A stretch of 64,000 bases of DNA from Candidatus Nanopelagicales bacterium (GCA_030830475.1 JAURMX010000020.1:35440-99439), one strand, 5' to 3'; counted from the stretch's first letter, positions 42,927 to 53,693 are shown. A program made the numbers and translations. Notes: generated by a model not told the origin, from the sequence alone.

Positions 42927-44468
42927 GTGAAGTCAGATTACGACGCAATAATTATTGGAAGTGGTCACAATGGTTTGGTGGCAGCCTGTTATTTGGCTTT
43001 AGCGGGCAAGCGTGTTCTTATACTTGAAAAAAATGATTACATAGGTGGTGCAACCACAAGTATCTCTGCATTCAAAGGTATTGATGCCAAACTTTCCCGA
43101 TACTCATATTTAGTGGCATTACTACCTGATCAGATAATCAAGGATCTGTCACTCAATTTTGAATGCTTAAGTCGCTCCGTATCGACATATGCTCCTTACT
43201 ATGATGAAATCGATCAAGGTTTATTGGTTAATAGAGTTTTTGACCAGGAAAGCCATGAATCAATGGAGCTGCTCACCGGTGGCGGTGATGAGGCGCAAGC
43301 TTGGATTAATTTCTACGCATCGGTTCAGGATTTTGCTGCAACCTTAGCACCCACATTTTTGCAGCCACTACCGACATCCTTAGAAGTTCAGGAGATGGTA
43401 GATCCATTGACATGGGTGGAGTTGGTTGAAAATACCTTGGGTCAGACCTTGCATGATAATTTTTATGATGATCTAGTGAAGGGAATAGTTTTAACTGATG
43501 GATTAATCGGCACATTCACGAGCGCGGACAACCACGCTGCCAACATATGCTTTCTCTATCATCTAGTCGGAAATGGGACTGGAGAATGGAAGGTTCCTAA
43601 GGGTGGAATGGGTGCTTTGGTCGCCGAGCTAAAGAGACGTTGTGAAGAGTTGGGAGTTTTGATAAAAACAGAGACTGAAGTGGTATCGGTTATGGAAAAC
43701 ACAAAATCTGTTGAGGTAATAACGAAAGCGGGCGAAAGCTTCACCAGCCAAGTGCTGCTAGCAAACTGTGCGCCAAAAGTACTGGAGAAGTTAGCCGGAG
43801 TTCCCGCTCCAGAGCTTCTCGATGGTTGCCAATTAAAGATAAATATGGTTTTGCAGGAGTTGCCAAAGTTAAAGAGTGGAATAGATTCGAGGAAAGCATT
43901 CGCGGGAACTTTTAGAATAAATGAGAGCTTTTATCAATTAGAGCGAGCGTATGAACAGGCCCTAGAAGGCAAGATACCAAATGAAATCCCAGCCGAGATG
44001 TACTGTCACACAATTACTGATACATCAATAATGGATGAAACTTTGGTTAAGCAAGGTTTTCATACCTTGACTTTATTTGCTTTGCATTTACCTGCATCCC
44101 TATTTGATAAAGATCATGATGAGGTAAAGGAGATTACGGTAAACAGAGTTTTAGAATCTCTCAATGAGTATCTAGAGAAACCAATTCAGGATTACTTAGC
44201 AAGAGATAGTGATGGAAAACCGTGTATTGAAGCCAGGACCCCACAGGAGCTTGAGTTTGCACTTGGTCTACCCCGGGGCAATATTTTTCATGGCAATCTC
44301 CAATTTCCTTGGAAAACCGAGGATGATGATCGGAAATGGGGGGTCGAGACAGATTCAAAGCGAATCTTCATCGCCGGCTCTGGCGCGGTACGAGGCGGCG
44401 GAGTTTCTGGAATAGCTGGCCATAATGCTGCGATGGCAGCCTTGGAAAGTTTGGCGAATCTGGCGTAG
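42927..44468 (+). CDS. CrtI/PYROXD2-like FAD-dependent oxidoreductase
   Basis: 513 aa flavoprotein. N-terminal Rossmann dinucleotide motif YDAIIIGSGHNGLVAACYLALAGKRVLILEKNDYIGGA; C-terminal FAD motif IFIAGSGAVRGGGVSGIAGHNAA. It belongs to the phytoene-desaturase-related amine oxidase superfamily but is nearer to PYROXD2-like proteins than to carotenoid desaturases, and no carotenoid genes are next to it. The substrate is not known. GTG 42927 has only a weak ribosome site. Confidence 0.82.
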   Translation: MKSDYDAIIIGSGHNGLVAACYLALAGKRVLILEKNDYIGGATTSISAFKGIDAKLSRYSYLVALLPDQIIKDLSLNFECLSRSVSTYAPYYDEIDQGLLVNRVFDQESHESMELLTGGGDEAQAWINFYASVQDFAATLAPTFLQPLPTSLEVQEMVDPLTWVELVENTLGQTLHDNFYDDLVKGIVLTDGLIGTFTSADNHAANICFLYHLVGNGTGEWKVPKGGMGALVAELKRRCEELGVLIKTETEVVSVMENTKSVEVITKAGESFTSQVLLANCAPKVLEKLAGVPAPELLDGCQLKINMVLQELPKLKSGIDSRKAFAGTFRINESFYQLERAYEQALEGKIPNEIPAEMYCHTITDTSIMDETLVKQGFHTLTLFALHLPASLFDKDHDEVKEITVNRVLESLNEYLEKPIQDYLARDSDGKPCIEARTPQELEFALGLPRGNIFHGNLQFPWKTEDDDRKWGVETDSKRIFIAGSGAVRGGGVSGIAGHNAAMAALESLANLA

Positions 44469-44478
44469 GATTTATCTT

Positions 44479-44640
44479 GTGATTAAAGCTTTGCGCAGAA
44501 TTACCGCATTTGTTGCATTTTTGGCGGTTGCTTTCAAGGGGGTCCTCTCCTTTTTGTCCTGGGTAGAGAAACAGGACGAGGCGCAGGCGGTTTGGAATGA
44601 TGATGAGGATCGCGAGGAAGAGTTGGAAGAGGCTTTCTAA
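44479..44640 (+). CDS. Small single-helix membrane protein with acidic tail
   Basis: 53 aa from GTG 44479. One helix (ITAFVAFLAVAFKGVLSFL, about residues 8-26) preceded by basic residues and followed by a tail with runs of Asp and Glu. Coding is supported by the TAATG junction with the next gene and the clear positive-inside layout. The longer frame from 44425 overlaps the flavoprotein gene and is not preferred. I do not recognise a family. Confidence 0.6.
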   Translation: MIKALRRITAFVAFLAVAFKGVLSFLSWVEKQDEAQAVWNDDEDREEELEEAF

Positions 44641-45032
44641 TGAGCCAAACCAACACACCTGTCTATATCCCAGGTAGCTGCAATCTTGGGAAAGAAGAGA
44701 CTAAACGTCGCCAATTAGTGGCAATTCTCGGACTAGTTCTTTCACTTTCAACATTTATTGGTTTAGTTGGTAGCGACGCGACTGCTTCCGCGCGTTGGGG
44801 CATGTTTATTCCGCTGATGGTTTTCTCGATCGGATTCATTCAATCCAGAAGAAAGTTCTGTTTAGCTTATGGTTTTATGGGAACTTTCAATCTGGGTAAG
44901 TTGGGAGATTTGTCACGGGTCCAAAATCCTGAGGACCGTAAAGCCGATAGGAAGACCGCGCTGTCGATTCTGTTGCAAGCGGCTGGATTGGCGCTGAGCA
45001 TCACCCTGGCGCTGGTTTTACTCCCTTTATAA
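44640..45032 (+). CDS. Hypothetical membrane protein
   Basis: 130 aa with three predicted membrane segments (about residues 26-46, 54-70 and 110-129) and a cytosolic loop (KLGDLSRVQNPEDRKADRK). Translationally coupled to the small protein upstream (1-nt overlap). Two cysteines (SCNLG, KFCLAYG) are not in a known motif. No family recognised; conserved pairing with 44479-44640 is a testable idea. Confidence 0.65.
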   Translation: MSQTNTPVYIPGSCNLGKEETKRRQLVAILGLVLSLSTFIGLVGSDATASARWGMFIPLMVFSIGFIQSRRKFCLAYGFMGTFNLGKLGDLSRVQNPEDRKADRKTALSILLQAAGLALSITLALVLLPL

Positions 45033-45135
45033 ATCTTAATAATTTCCATTGAGTTCGACTCTCCTCGAGAGTACTGTCTTTCTTAAGAGTTATCAGAGTC
45101 AGAAGCTTTAGAGGTTAATAGCTTTAGGAGTAGAG

Positions 45136-45480
45136 ATGCAGATAATTGTTCATAACCATGGTGTTGGCTTAGCAATTGATTTCACTGAAATCAGCAAGGA
45201 AAGACTGGATCGATTGACCCGGTTCAATATTCCGATTGACCGCATTGATGTCGATGTCAGACATGAATCAAATCCTCACTTTGGAAGAAAGTCCCATCGA
45301 GTAACTCTCACCACACATGGCACCGGTCCTCTATTCCGCGCTGAAGGCGAGGGATTTAATGACTTGGCAGCCTTTGATGAAGCCGCCGAAGCGCTAGAGC
45401 TTCAATTGAGAAAAAAGCATGAACGAACCAAAGATGTCGATCGAAAAACTCTGCGAAAGTTGCGGATAGCTAAAGGTTAA
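45136..45480 (+). CDS. hpf: Short ribosome hibernation factor (HPF/RaiA family)
   Basis: 114 aa. The sequence follows the HPF/YfiA beta-alpha-beta-beta-beta-alpha pattern: MQIIVHNHGVGLAIDFTEISKERLDRLTRFNIPIDRIDVDVRHESNP, HRVTLTTHGTGPLFRAEGE, then FDEAAEALELQLRKKHERTKD. It binds the ribosome decoding region in stationary cells. Only the N-terminal domain exists; the C-terminal dimerisation domain of long HPF is missing. The usual actinobacterial site between comF and secA lacks hpf here. GGAG lies about 9 nt before ATG 45136. Its end overlaps the convergent gene by 4 nt. Confidence 0.8.
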   Translation: MQIIVHNHGVGLAIDFTEISKERLDRLTRFNIPIDRIDVDVRHESNPHFGRKSHRVTLTTHGTGPLFRAEGEGFNDLAAFDEAAEALELQLRKKHERTKDVDRKTLRKLRIAKG

Positions 45481-46022
45481 AAATCGGCAGGCGAAGGCTG
45501 ATTTTTATACTCCAACTTTAGGTACTCCAGAGCACTCAAATACTCTTCATAGTAAGTGGAGTTCCAGGTGCCTAATCCAGGATCAAAGTAAGTACCTTCT
45601 ATTGGGGTACTCCCACTAAGGAAGTTGATTGCGGTGTTGGTCTCCTCAATCATTCCAGGAATTTGTTCACGCTTACTTTGAGTGACACATTTTGGAAACT
45701 TTTCAAGCTCTTCATAAATTGTTAGATCATAACTGAGGACTTCTACGACCTTCAGTGCCATAGACTCAATTAGAGTGATTCGCTGCTCTGAATTCGGTGG
45801 TAAAGCGAGGAAATCATCAACTAAATTTCGATACTCTACCCACGCGGCTCTGCCAGAAAGCTCCTCTGAAATTATCAACTCGCGTACGGAATTACACTCA
45901 GCAGCCTCTTGCGAGGGTTTGCCAATTGGCCCAAAATGAATAGTCGCCCATAATGAAAGGACTGTAAGTGAAACAAGAAGGGGGACGAATATCCAAAAAA
46001 TAGGGCGGGTACTTCTCACCAC
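45477..46022 (-). CDS. Hypothetical membrane-anchored protein
   Basis: 181 aa with one N-terminal signal anchor (PIFWIFVPLLVSLTVLSLWATIHF, about residues 7-30) and an exported helical domain rich in Glu and Leu. Two exported cysteines (ECNSV, KCVTQ) may pair. No motif or family recognised. It is divergent from the METTL25-like methyltransferase gene with a 14-bp spacer, so promoters must overlap coding DNA. Confidence 0.65.
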   Translation of the reverse strand: MVRSTRPIFWIFVPLLVSLTVLSLWATIHFGPIGKPSQEAAECNSVRELIISEELSGRAAWVEYRNLVDDFLALPPNSEQRITLIESMALKVVEVLSYDLTIYEELEKFPKCVTQSKREQIPGMIEETNTAINFLSGSTPIEGTYFDPGLGTWNSTYYEEYLSALEYLKLEYKNQPSPADF

Positions 46023-46036
46023 CGTAGACTAACGGA

Positions 46037-47314
46037 GTGATTTCCGATTTGGCAGAAGGGATTGTCAAAGCTCAGTCTCTTTTGAGTCTCCCGCAATCAA
46101 TTGTCCGAATAGTCATCTCAGGCAAACAACGTAGTAAGGCGCCTCAATTCCTCAGGGTTGATATCCGCCCAGTATTGATTAAATCATTGATTCATTGGCA
46201 AGTGGTTAGCCATGATGGAAAAAAGGATATAACCAAAAATCTACTCCCTAGCGATCTAAATTTAGAGCAGTTCATAGAGAGTGGATTTGCAAACCTACTA
46301 ATTGAAACCAATCAAATTGAGTTCACACTTCGTGTCACAAAGTCGGGTCAGGCCCAATCAAATACAAGGAGAATTCCTGCTTCGGACATTTCACAGCTTG
46401 AACGAAAGACTAATGAACTTTCACATGATCGGGTTAAAAGTAGATTGCTTGATGAAAACGAGGAATTATTTAAACATCTGGGAATAACTGATCACGAGGG
46501 AAAGCTAAAGCCGTCACGGAGCGATAAGTTCAAACAGGTTCAGGAGTTCCTAAAAAGTATTGAGATTGCAATTGAGTTTCTTAATCGGAAGTCTGAAGCA
46601 CATATTGAGAGTAAACCTATTCGAATTGTCGATTTAGGTTGTGGTCATGCATATCTAACCTTTGCCGCTCATCGCTTTGTAAAAAAACTTGGACATAGTA
46701 CAGAGGTTCTTGGTGTGGATGAACGCGCTGAAAGTCGAGATCGAAACAACGCTATTGCACAGTTGCTAGATATCTCAAATGAAATGAAATTCTCTGCAAC
46801 TAAGATATCGCAATTACCTAAGCAAAGTACAGATTTAACGATTGCCTTGCATGCCTGTGATACAGCTACCGATGATGCAATTGCTTGGGCGGTAAAAAGT
46901 CAATCCTCTGTCATGCTTATTGCACCATGCTGTCAACATGACATCCAGAGCCAAATGAGTGCTGCGCCAACCCCATGGAACATCGTGACTAGATACGGAA
47001 TTTTACATGAGAGAGTTGGAGACATAATTACCGATTCAATTCGCGCTCAGATCTTGAGAGTGCTTGGTTATCGCACTGAAATTATCGAGTTTATTGCTGG
47101 TGATCACACCCCAAGAAATCTCATGATTCGCGCCTTCAAAAGTAACAAAGATACAACCCTAACCACATCACTTAAGACTCAGCGAGCCCAAGATAGAGCA
47201 CATGATTTACAGGATTTGGACAAGATGATTGCAGAGTGGCGGATAGCGCCAAAATTGATGGAATTGCTTCATGAGGAGCTGGAGCAGGCGCGCTCCGGCG
47301 CTGGTCTCAGTTAG
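46037..47314 (+). CDS. METTL25/Methyltransf_32-like SAM-dependent methyltransferase
   Basis: 425 aa. The SAM motif I VDLGCGHAYLTFAAHRFV is at about residue 198, ending with the acidic residue in VLGVDERAES; HACDTATDDAIAWAV and APCCQHDIQS are hallmarks of the METTL25/Methyltransf_32 family. The N-terminal 190 residues are a separate domain. Eukaryotic and bacterial relatives are thought to modify RNA or protein, but the target is not settled. It starts with GTG and is 9 nt upstream of argG. Confidence 0.78.
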   Translation: MISDLAEGIVKAQSLLSLPQSIVRIVISGKQRSKAPQFLRVDIRPVLIKSLIHWQVVSHDGKKDITKNLLPSDLNLEQFIESGFANLLIETNQIEFTLRVTKSGQAQSNTRRIPASDISQLERKTNELSHDRVKSRLLDENEELFKHLGITDHEGKLKPSRSDKFKQVQEFLKSIEIAIEFLNRKSEAHIESKPIRIVDLGCGHAYLTFAAHRFVKKLGHSTEVLGVDERAESRDRNNAIAQLLDISNEMKFSATKISQLPKQSTDLTIALHACDTATDDAIAWAVKSQSSVMLIAPCCQHDIQSQMSAAPTPWNIVTRYGILHERVGDIITDSIRAQILRVLGYRTEIIEFIAGDHTPRNLMIRAFKSNKDTTLTTSLKTQRAQDRAHDLQDLDKMIAEWRIAPKLMELLHEELEQARSGAGLS

Positions 47315-48712
<1,398 letters not shown>

Positions 48713-48797
48713 TTATCAAAATCAAGTAATTTCTGGCGTAAGTCAGAGATGAAAATCAGAGACTAATATCAGAAGGTAAGACAGAAACGGAGCAAGC

Positions 48798-50444
48798 ATG
48801 CCGAACAGCCCAATCTCAAAGATTCTGGATAATTTTATTGAAGAGGGAATTAAGCTCTCACCAATTGGCGCGACGATGCTTGGTGTGCCGGGACATGATG
48901 ACAAGTTTGATGATTTTTCAATGGCGGGATATAAAAAGCAAGAGGAGTTAGCCAGAAATACGCTGAAAGCGATTCAGGCCGAAACTCCAATTAATGAGTT
49001 TGATCGAATCGCTAAGGATGTAGCGATAGAGCGTCTTTCCTCCGAGATTAAGCTAAGCGAGAGTTTAGAGTCCAATATTCTTTTTAATTTGATCGCTTCA
49101 CCGGTCACCAGAGTTCGTCAGGTTTTTGAAATGATGAATAAGGAAAAGCCAGAAACTATCACCAACGTTACAAAACGTTTGAATGCGGTAGAAGAGGCCT
49201 TTACTGGCTGGCGTTCCGCTTTAGCCTTCGCCGCCGAACAAGGAAAGGTAAATTCCCGGCGCCAAGTTTTGGCAACAGCAGGGCAGCTAGAGACATTTTC
49301 TAAAGGCGCCTTTGTAGCGGTGGCTAAGAAATTTGATCCATCCGGTTCAATTCAAGAGTTAACCGCAGCAGCTACACGTGCTGAAAAGGCCTCAGGAGAT
49401 TTAGCAAAGTGGTTGCGCGATGAATATGCTCCAAAGAGCGATCCTAAAGATGGGGTTGGGGCAGAGCGTTATCAGATGTGGGCTAGACACTTCACCGGTG
49501 CGGATTTAGATCTTAGAGACACCTATGAGTGGGGTATTGAGCAGTTAAAGATGATTAATGATCGCATGTGGGTCGCTGCTAAAAAGCTATATCCAGATGC
49601 CACATCGCTTCGTGAAGTGGCTGACCGTTTGGACAAAGATCCACGCTACACAGTGGAGGGCGAAGAAGAGTTACTTAAGAAGTTACGTGATTTTATTGCA
49701 GCTGCCGTGGAGAGATTGGATGGCAAAGAGTTTGATATTGATCCGAGAATTAAAAACTGCGAGGCTCGTTTAGCTCCAGAGGGTAGTGCATCTGCTGCTT
49801 ACTACATGGGGCCCAGCGAGGATCTTTCTCGTCCCGGCACCACTTGGTTTCCGACAATGGGCAGAAAAGTTTTTGGTTGGTGGAACATTGTTTCCACTTG
49901 GTACCACGAGGCGGTTCCAGGGCATCACTTGCAGGTTGCCACCACAAAAGTTAATACTGAACGTTTAAATCGTTTCCAGAGAAATAGAGTTTGGGTTTCA
50001 GGATATGGTGAAGGTTGGGCGCTTTACGCAGAGCGATTGATGGATGAATTAGGTGCTTTTGAAGATCCAGGTTATGAAATGGGTTATCTATCTGCGCAGG
50101 GATTGAGAGCGGCTCGCGTTGTTGTTGATATCGGAATGCACTGCGGGTACACCGATTTTGATGGACAGGCATGGAATGCCGAGTCTGCATTTAAATTACT
50201 TCATGAGCGCGCCCTCTTGGATGAAATATCTGCACGCAGCGAAGTAGATCGTTATCTGGGTTGGCCAGGGCAGGCGATTTCTTACAAAGTTGGCGAAAGA
50301 TTTTGGATGGAGTGCCGCGAAGCTGCAAAGCAAAGATTGGGCTCGAAATTTGAACTCAAGAAGTTTCACTCCTTCGCGCTCAATTTGGGTCCGATGGGGC
50401 TCGATCCCTTCAAGCGGGAAATGGCGCTTTGGGATGGCAATTAA
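48798..50444 (+). CDS. DUF885-family metallopeptidase-like protein
   Basis: 548 aa. DUF885 proteins carry a zinc-peptidase-type motif: HEAVPGHH at residues 370-377 (an HExxxGHH variant of HExxH) with a downstream glutamate in GYGEGWALYAERLMDE. No signal peptide, so it is cytosolic. Substrate unknown; some members are dipeptidyl carboxypeptidase-like. ATG 48798 is preceded by ACGGAG. The FMN riboswitch begins about 16 nt after its stop. Confidence 0.85.
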   Translation: MPNSPISKILDNFIEEGIKLSPIGATMLGVPGHDDKFDDFSMAGYKKQEELARNTLKAIQAETPINEFDRIAKDVAIERLSSEIKLSESLESNILFNLIASPVTRVRQVFEMMNKEKPETITNVTKRLNAVEEAFTGWRSALAFAAEQGKVNSRRQVLATAGQLETFSKGAFVAVAKKFDPSGSIQELTAAATRAEKASGDLAKWLRDEYAPKSDPKDGVGAERYQMWARHFTGADLDLRDTYEWGIEQLKMINDRMWVAAKKLYPDATSLREVADRLDKDPRYTVEGEEELLKKLRDFIAAAVERLDGKEFDIDPRIKNCEARLAPEGSASAAYYMGPSEDLSRPGTTWFPTMGRKVFGWWNIVSTWYHEAVPGHHLQVATTKVNTERLNRFQRNRVWVSGYGEGWALYAERLMDELGAFEDPGYEMGYLSAQGLRAARVVVDIGMHCGYTDFDGQAWNAESAFKLLHERALLDEISARSEVDRYLGWPGQAISYKVGERFWMECREAAKQRLGSKFELKKFHSFALNLGPMGLDPFKREMALWDGN

Positions 50445-50459
50445 GTAGAATTATGAGGT

Positions 50460-50581
50460 CGTTTCCGGGGTCGGTGTAATTCCGAACCGGCAGTTAAAGT
50501 CTGCGACCCGTTAGCAGCCAGTTAACGGTGGACTTGGTGAAACTCCAAGACCGACGGTTAAAGTCCGGATGAGAGGGAACG
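50460..50581 (+). ncRNA. FMN riboswitch aptamer (RFN element)
   Basis: The conserved RFN blocks are all present: TTCCGGGGTCGGTG, TTCCGAACCGGCAG, GACCCG, a variable arm with GTTAACGGTGG, CTTGGTGAAACTCCAAGACCGAC and AGTCCGGATGAGAGGGAACG. P1 pairs 50460-50466 with 50575-50581. FMN binding would reduce ribDEBAH expression. Confidence 0.95.
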
Positions 50582-50682
50582 CGGGTACTTTCCTTTTGTA
50601 CTTTTCAAGTACATTGGATTGAACTCCTATGTCATGTCATTGGGCGTGTTCATTTGGAGTCTATTTGGGATATCCCGTTTTT

Positions 50683-50711
50683 CGCCCCGGATTATTTTCA
50701 ACCGGAGGGCG
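50683..50711 (+). promoter_or_regulatory. Hairpin sequestering the ribD Shine-Dalgarno
   Basis: CGCCCCGG at 50683-50690 can pair with CCGGAGGGCG at 50702-50711 (one bulged base), closing over loop ATTATTTTCAA. The right arm contains the GGAGGG ribosome site (50704-50709) for TTG 50719. No T run follows, so control by the upstream aptamer is likely at translation initiation rather than termination. Confidence 0.7.
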
Positions 50712-50718
50712 CACTTAA

Positions 50719-51813
50719 TTGAAGAAGAAAATTGATACCTCAGCGGTCAATCTTGATCGTTTGATGTTGCGCGCCAACGAGCTGTCTAAAAAAGGTCTTG
50801 GTCTTACAGCGCCCAATCCAATAGTTGGTGCCGTTATTGTAGATTCAGATGGAAATGAAATTGCTTCAGGTTTCCACTCTGGTGGAGATCATGCCGAGAT
50901 TGTTGCGCTGAATACCGCAATTAAATCCGGTAAAAAAGATTTTTCTGACTCTGCGATTGTTATTACCTTGGAACCATGTAATCACCTTGGAAAAACCCCT
51001 CCTTGCTCCGACGCCATCATTAAGGCTGGGTTCGGTGCGGTTGTTTTTGCGGTGGATGATCCAAATGAAATAGCTACTGGGGGAGCGGAGAAGATTTCTA
51101 ACGCTGGAATTGATGTTTTTTCTGGAGTGCAAAAAGAGATAGTTGCCGCGACAAATCGAGCCTGGTTGAGTAAAGTTGAAAAGAACCGTCCCTGGTTTAT
51201 CAGCAAAATCGCTGCGACTCTAGATGGAAAAATTGCCGCGCAGAATGGTGAATCAAAGTGGATAACCTCCGCTGAGTCACGGGCTGATGTCGCCACATTA
51301 CGTAATCAATCCGATGCCATTTTGACTGGTACGGGGACCGCTTTAGCCGATGACCCACAACTAATCCCCAGATTTATCGACGCGAAAAATCCATCAGGGC
51401 GTAGCTCCAATCCAGAGAGAATTGTTATAGGTAACACCGCCATTCCGAACCACTTCAAGCTGCACGATGCAACTGCCCTTACCCATTTCCTAAAAACTCA
51501 TGATTTTGAACGGGTTCTGGAGTTGGCCAATAAAAAAGGTTGGAATCAAATATTGGTAGAGGCAGGCGGTCGATTGAACTCCGCACTTCTTCAGTCTGGT
51601 TTAGTGGATGAGATACAGCTTTATTTCGCTCCGGCGATGTTGGGCTCTGGCACCAATTTCATCTCTAATTTAGAAATTACGAAATTGGCTGATCGAATGG
51701 AGCTCTCCTTTGGGGAGATTGAGAGGGTTGGCCCAGATCTAAAACTGCAGATCTTTACCAATTCTCATTCTGGGCCATCATTTACTGGAGATAATTTGAA
51801 AGGTGCACATTAA
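50719..51813 (+). CDS. ribD: Bifunctional riboflavin deaminase-reductase RibD
   Basis: 364 aa. N-terminal deaminase with HAEIVALN and PCNHLGKTPPCSDAI zinc motifs, C-terminal pyrimidine reductase (RPWFISKIAATLDGKIAAQNGESKWITS; ILVEAGGRLNSALL). It carries out the second and third steps of riboflavin synthesis. TTG 50719 with GGAGGG 9 nt upstream is the start. ribE begins directly after the TAA. Note that no RibU transporter is present. Confidence 0.93.
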   Translation: MKKKIDTSAVNLDRLMLRANELSKKGLGLTAPNPIVGAVIVDSDGNEIASGFHSGGDHAEIVALNTAIKSGKKDFSDSAIVITLEPCNHLGKTPPCSDAIIKAGFGAVVFAVDDPNEIATGGAEKISNAGIDVFSGVQKEIVAATNRAWLSKVEKNRPWFISKIAATLDGKIAAQNGESKWITSAESRADVATLRNQSDAILTGTGTALADDPQLIPRFIDAKNPSGRSSNPERIVIGNTAIPNHFKLHDATALTHFLKTHDFERVLELANKKGWNQILVEAGGRLNSALLQSGLVDEIQLYFAPAMLGSGTNFISNLEITKLADRMELSFGEIERVGPDLKLQIFTNSHSGPSFTGDNLKGAH

Positions 51814-52455
51814 ATGTTTACCGGATTGGTTCAAGGGGTTGGAGAGGTAGTCTCCATTAGTAAAAGTAAAGACTCAGCACTAATTACCTTTAATAGCGAA
51901 CTAGCAGGGCAGTTGGCTGTAGGAGATTCAATCTCAATCAACGGTGTCTGTCTCACCGCTATCCAGATTAATGGCAATACCTTTACCGCTGATGTGATGG
52001 TACAAACTCTGAATTTAACAACACTAGGCAATTTAGTTTCGGGTTCAAAGGTTAATACAGAGTTGGCTACGAGAGCGGACGCTAGGTTGGGTGGCCACAT
52101 CGTTCAAGGTCATGTTGATGGCGTTGCAAAGGTGGTAGTTAGCCAATCAGGTAATAAGTGGCAGCGATTTGTGGTTCAAATTCCAGATACTCTGCGTCGC
52201 TATGTAGTAAATCAAGGTTCGATTTGTGTTGATGGCGTTTCATTAACCGTTGGAGAGATTGATGATGAGACAAGTCAAGTGACACTTTGGTTGATTCCGG
52301 AGACCTTAGCGAAGACCACTTTGGGCCTTAGAAAAGCCGGCGATACCGTAAATATAGAGGTAGATGTACTTGCAAAATATGTAGAGCGCCTTGTGCAGGC
52401 TCAGAAACTTTCCCCGAACTCCAATCAACAGAGCTCGATAGGAGAAGAAAAATGA
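51814..52455 (+). CDS. ribE: Riboflavin synthase alpha chain
   Basis: 213 aa made of two lumazine-binding repeats, each starting MFTGLVQGVGEV-like and GGHIVQGHVDGVA respectively, with SINGVCLT and CVDGVSLTV as the paired motifs. It dismutates two lumazines to riboflavin. Also called ribC. Its ATG follows the ribD stop with no gap, and its 3' end overlaps ribBA by 4 nt. Confidence 0.94.
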   Translation: MFTGLVQGVGEVVSISKSKDSALITFNSELAGQLAVGDSISINGVCLTAIQINGNTFTADVMVQTLNLTTLGNLVSGSKVNTELATRADARLGGHIVQGHVDGVAKVVVSQSGNKWQRFVVQIPDTLRRYVVNQGSICVDGVSLTVGEIDDETSQVTLWLIPETLAKTTLGLRKAGDTVNIEVDVLAKYVERLVQAQKLSPNSNQQSSIGEEK

Positions 52456-53693
52456 CAACTCCTCAACTTGATGCAGCTTTGAAAGTATTTAAAGATGGTG
52501 GTTTTGTAATTGTTACAGATGACGAAGGTAGAGAGAATGAAGGTGACTTATTCCTTCTAGCCAGCGCAGCGATGACTGAAAAATTGGCATTTATGATCCG
52601 GTACACATCAGGTGTCATATGCGTCGCCATGACAGAAGCTAGATCGCGTCAGCTTCATCTGCCGCTCATGGTAAAAAACAATCAAGATAATAAACGCACC
52701 GCATTTACCGTTACCGTTGATGCAAAACATGGAATAACTACCGGAATCAGCGCAGAAGAACGCGCCATCACGATTAAAGCTTTGGGTGATACCTCTGCGA
52801 CGGCAGAGGATTTTGTACGTCCCGGACACATCTTCCCTCTTGTTGCAAATGAAAATGGTTTACTGGCCAGACAAGGTCACACTGAAGCGGTAGTAGAGAT
52901 GTGCCGCATGGTTGGCGCCAGTGAAGTAGGAGTCATCAGCGAGTTGGTAAATGAGGATGGTTCAATGATGCGAGGTGCACAGCTTGAGGAGTTTTCAAAG
53001 CAACACAATATTCCGATTGTCACCATTGCAGCTTTGCTGGAGCGTATCAATCTTGAAATAGAGAGCCAGAGCAAAGTCGATGCCGTGGAATCACATATCT
53101 CAGCTCAGGATCTACATTGGGCATTACTACCTAGGACCGCAGGAAATTCTCAAGGAACTACCAACTGGAAGATTTCTAGTTACATAGGTCGAGGTGGCGT
53201 TGACCATGCAATTCTTAAATTTGGCGAGGTATTGAGTGAGAAACCAGCTCTGGTGAGAATCCACTCTGAATGCCTCACGGGTGATGTTCTTGGCTCACTG
53301 CGCTGCGATTGCGGCTCTCAACTCAATACCTCATTAAAACTAATCGAATCTGCCGGTAGCGGCGTTGTGATTTATTTGCGCGATCAAGAGGGAAGAGGAA
53401 TCGGTTTAGCGGAGAAAATTCGGGCTTATCAATTACAGGACCAGGGGTTAGATACCGTGGAAGCAAATCTGGCACTGGGGCATGATGTTGATGAACGGGA
53501 GTTTGATGATGCGGTTGAGATTTTAAAGCTAATAGGGGTTAATCAGGTCGAACTACTGACAAACAATCCAGTGAAATTAAAAACTCTACAAGATGCCGGA
53601 ATTCAGGCTTCGAGCATTCCACTACCTGGAGAGATAAATAAATTTAATGAAAGGTATATCAAGACTAAACAAGAAAGATTAGGACATCGTTGA
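52452..53693 (+). CDS. ribBA: Bifunctional DHBP synthase / GTP cyclohydrolase II
   Basis: 413 aa. N-terminal RibB domain (TDDEGRENEGDL, residues about 19-30; GHTEAVVEM) and C-terminal RibA domain with zinc cysteines SECLTGDVLGSLRCDCGSQL and YLRDQEGRGIGL. It supplies both precursors of riboflavin. GGAGAAG precedes ATG 52452. Confidence 0.95.
   Translation: MTTPQLDAALKVFKDGGFVIVTDDEGRENEGDLFLLASAAMTEKLAFMIRYTSGVICVAMTEARSRQLHLPLMVKNNQDNKRTAFTVTVDAKHGITTGISAEERAITIKALGDTSATAEDFVRPGHIFPLVANENGLLARQGHTEAVVEMCRMVGASEVGVISELVNEDGSMMRGAQLEEFSKQHNIPIVTIAALLERINLEIESQSKVDAVESHISAQDLHWALLPRTAGNSQGTTNWKISSYIGRGGVDHAILKFGEVLSEKPALVRIHSECLTGDVLGSLRCDCGSQLNTSLKLIESAGSGVVIYLRDQEGRGIGLAEKIRAYQLQDQGLDTVEANLALGHDVDEREFDDAVEILKLIGVNQVELLTNNPVKLKTLQDAGIQASSIPLPGEINKFNERYIKTKQERLGHR

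Noticed and set aside
42927..44468. CrtI-like gene read as a carotenoid desaturase
   Set aside because: No crtB, crtE or rhodopsin gene is nearby and the sequence is closer to PYROXD2-like oxidoreductases.
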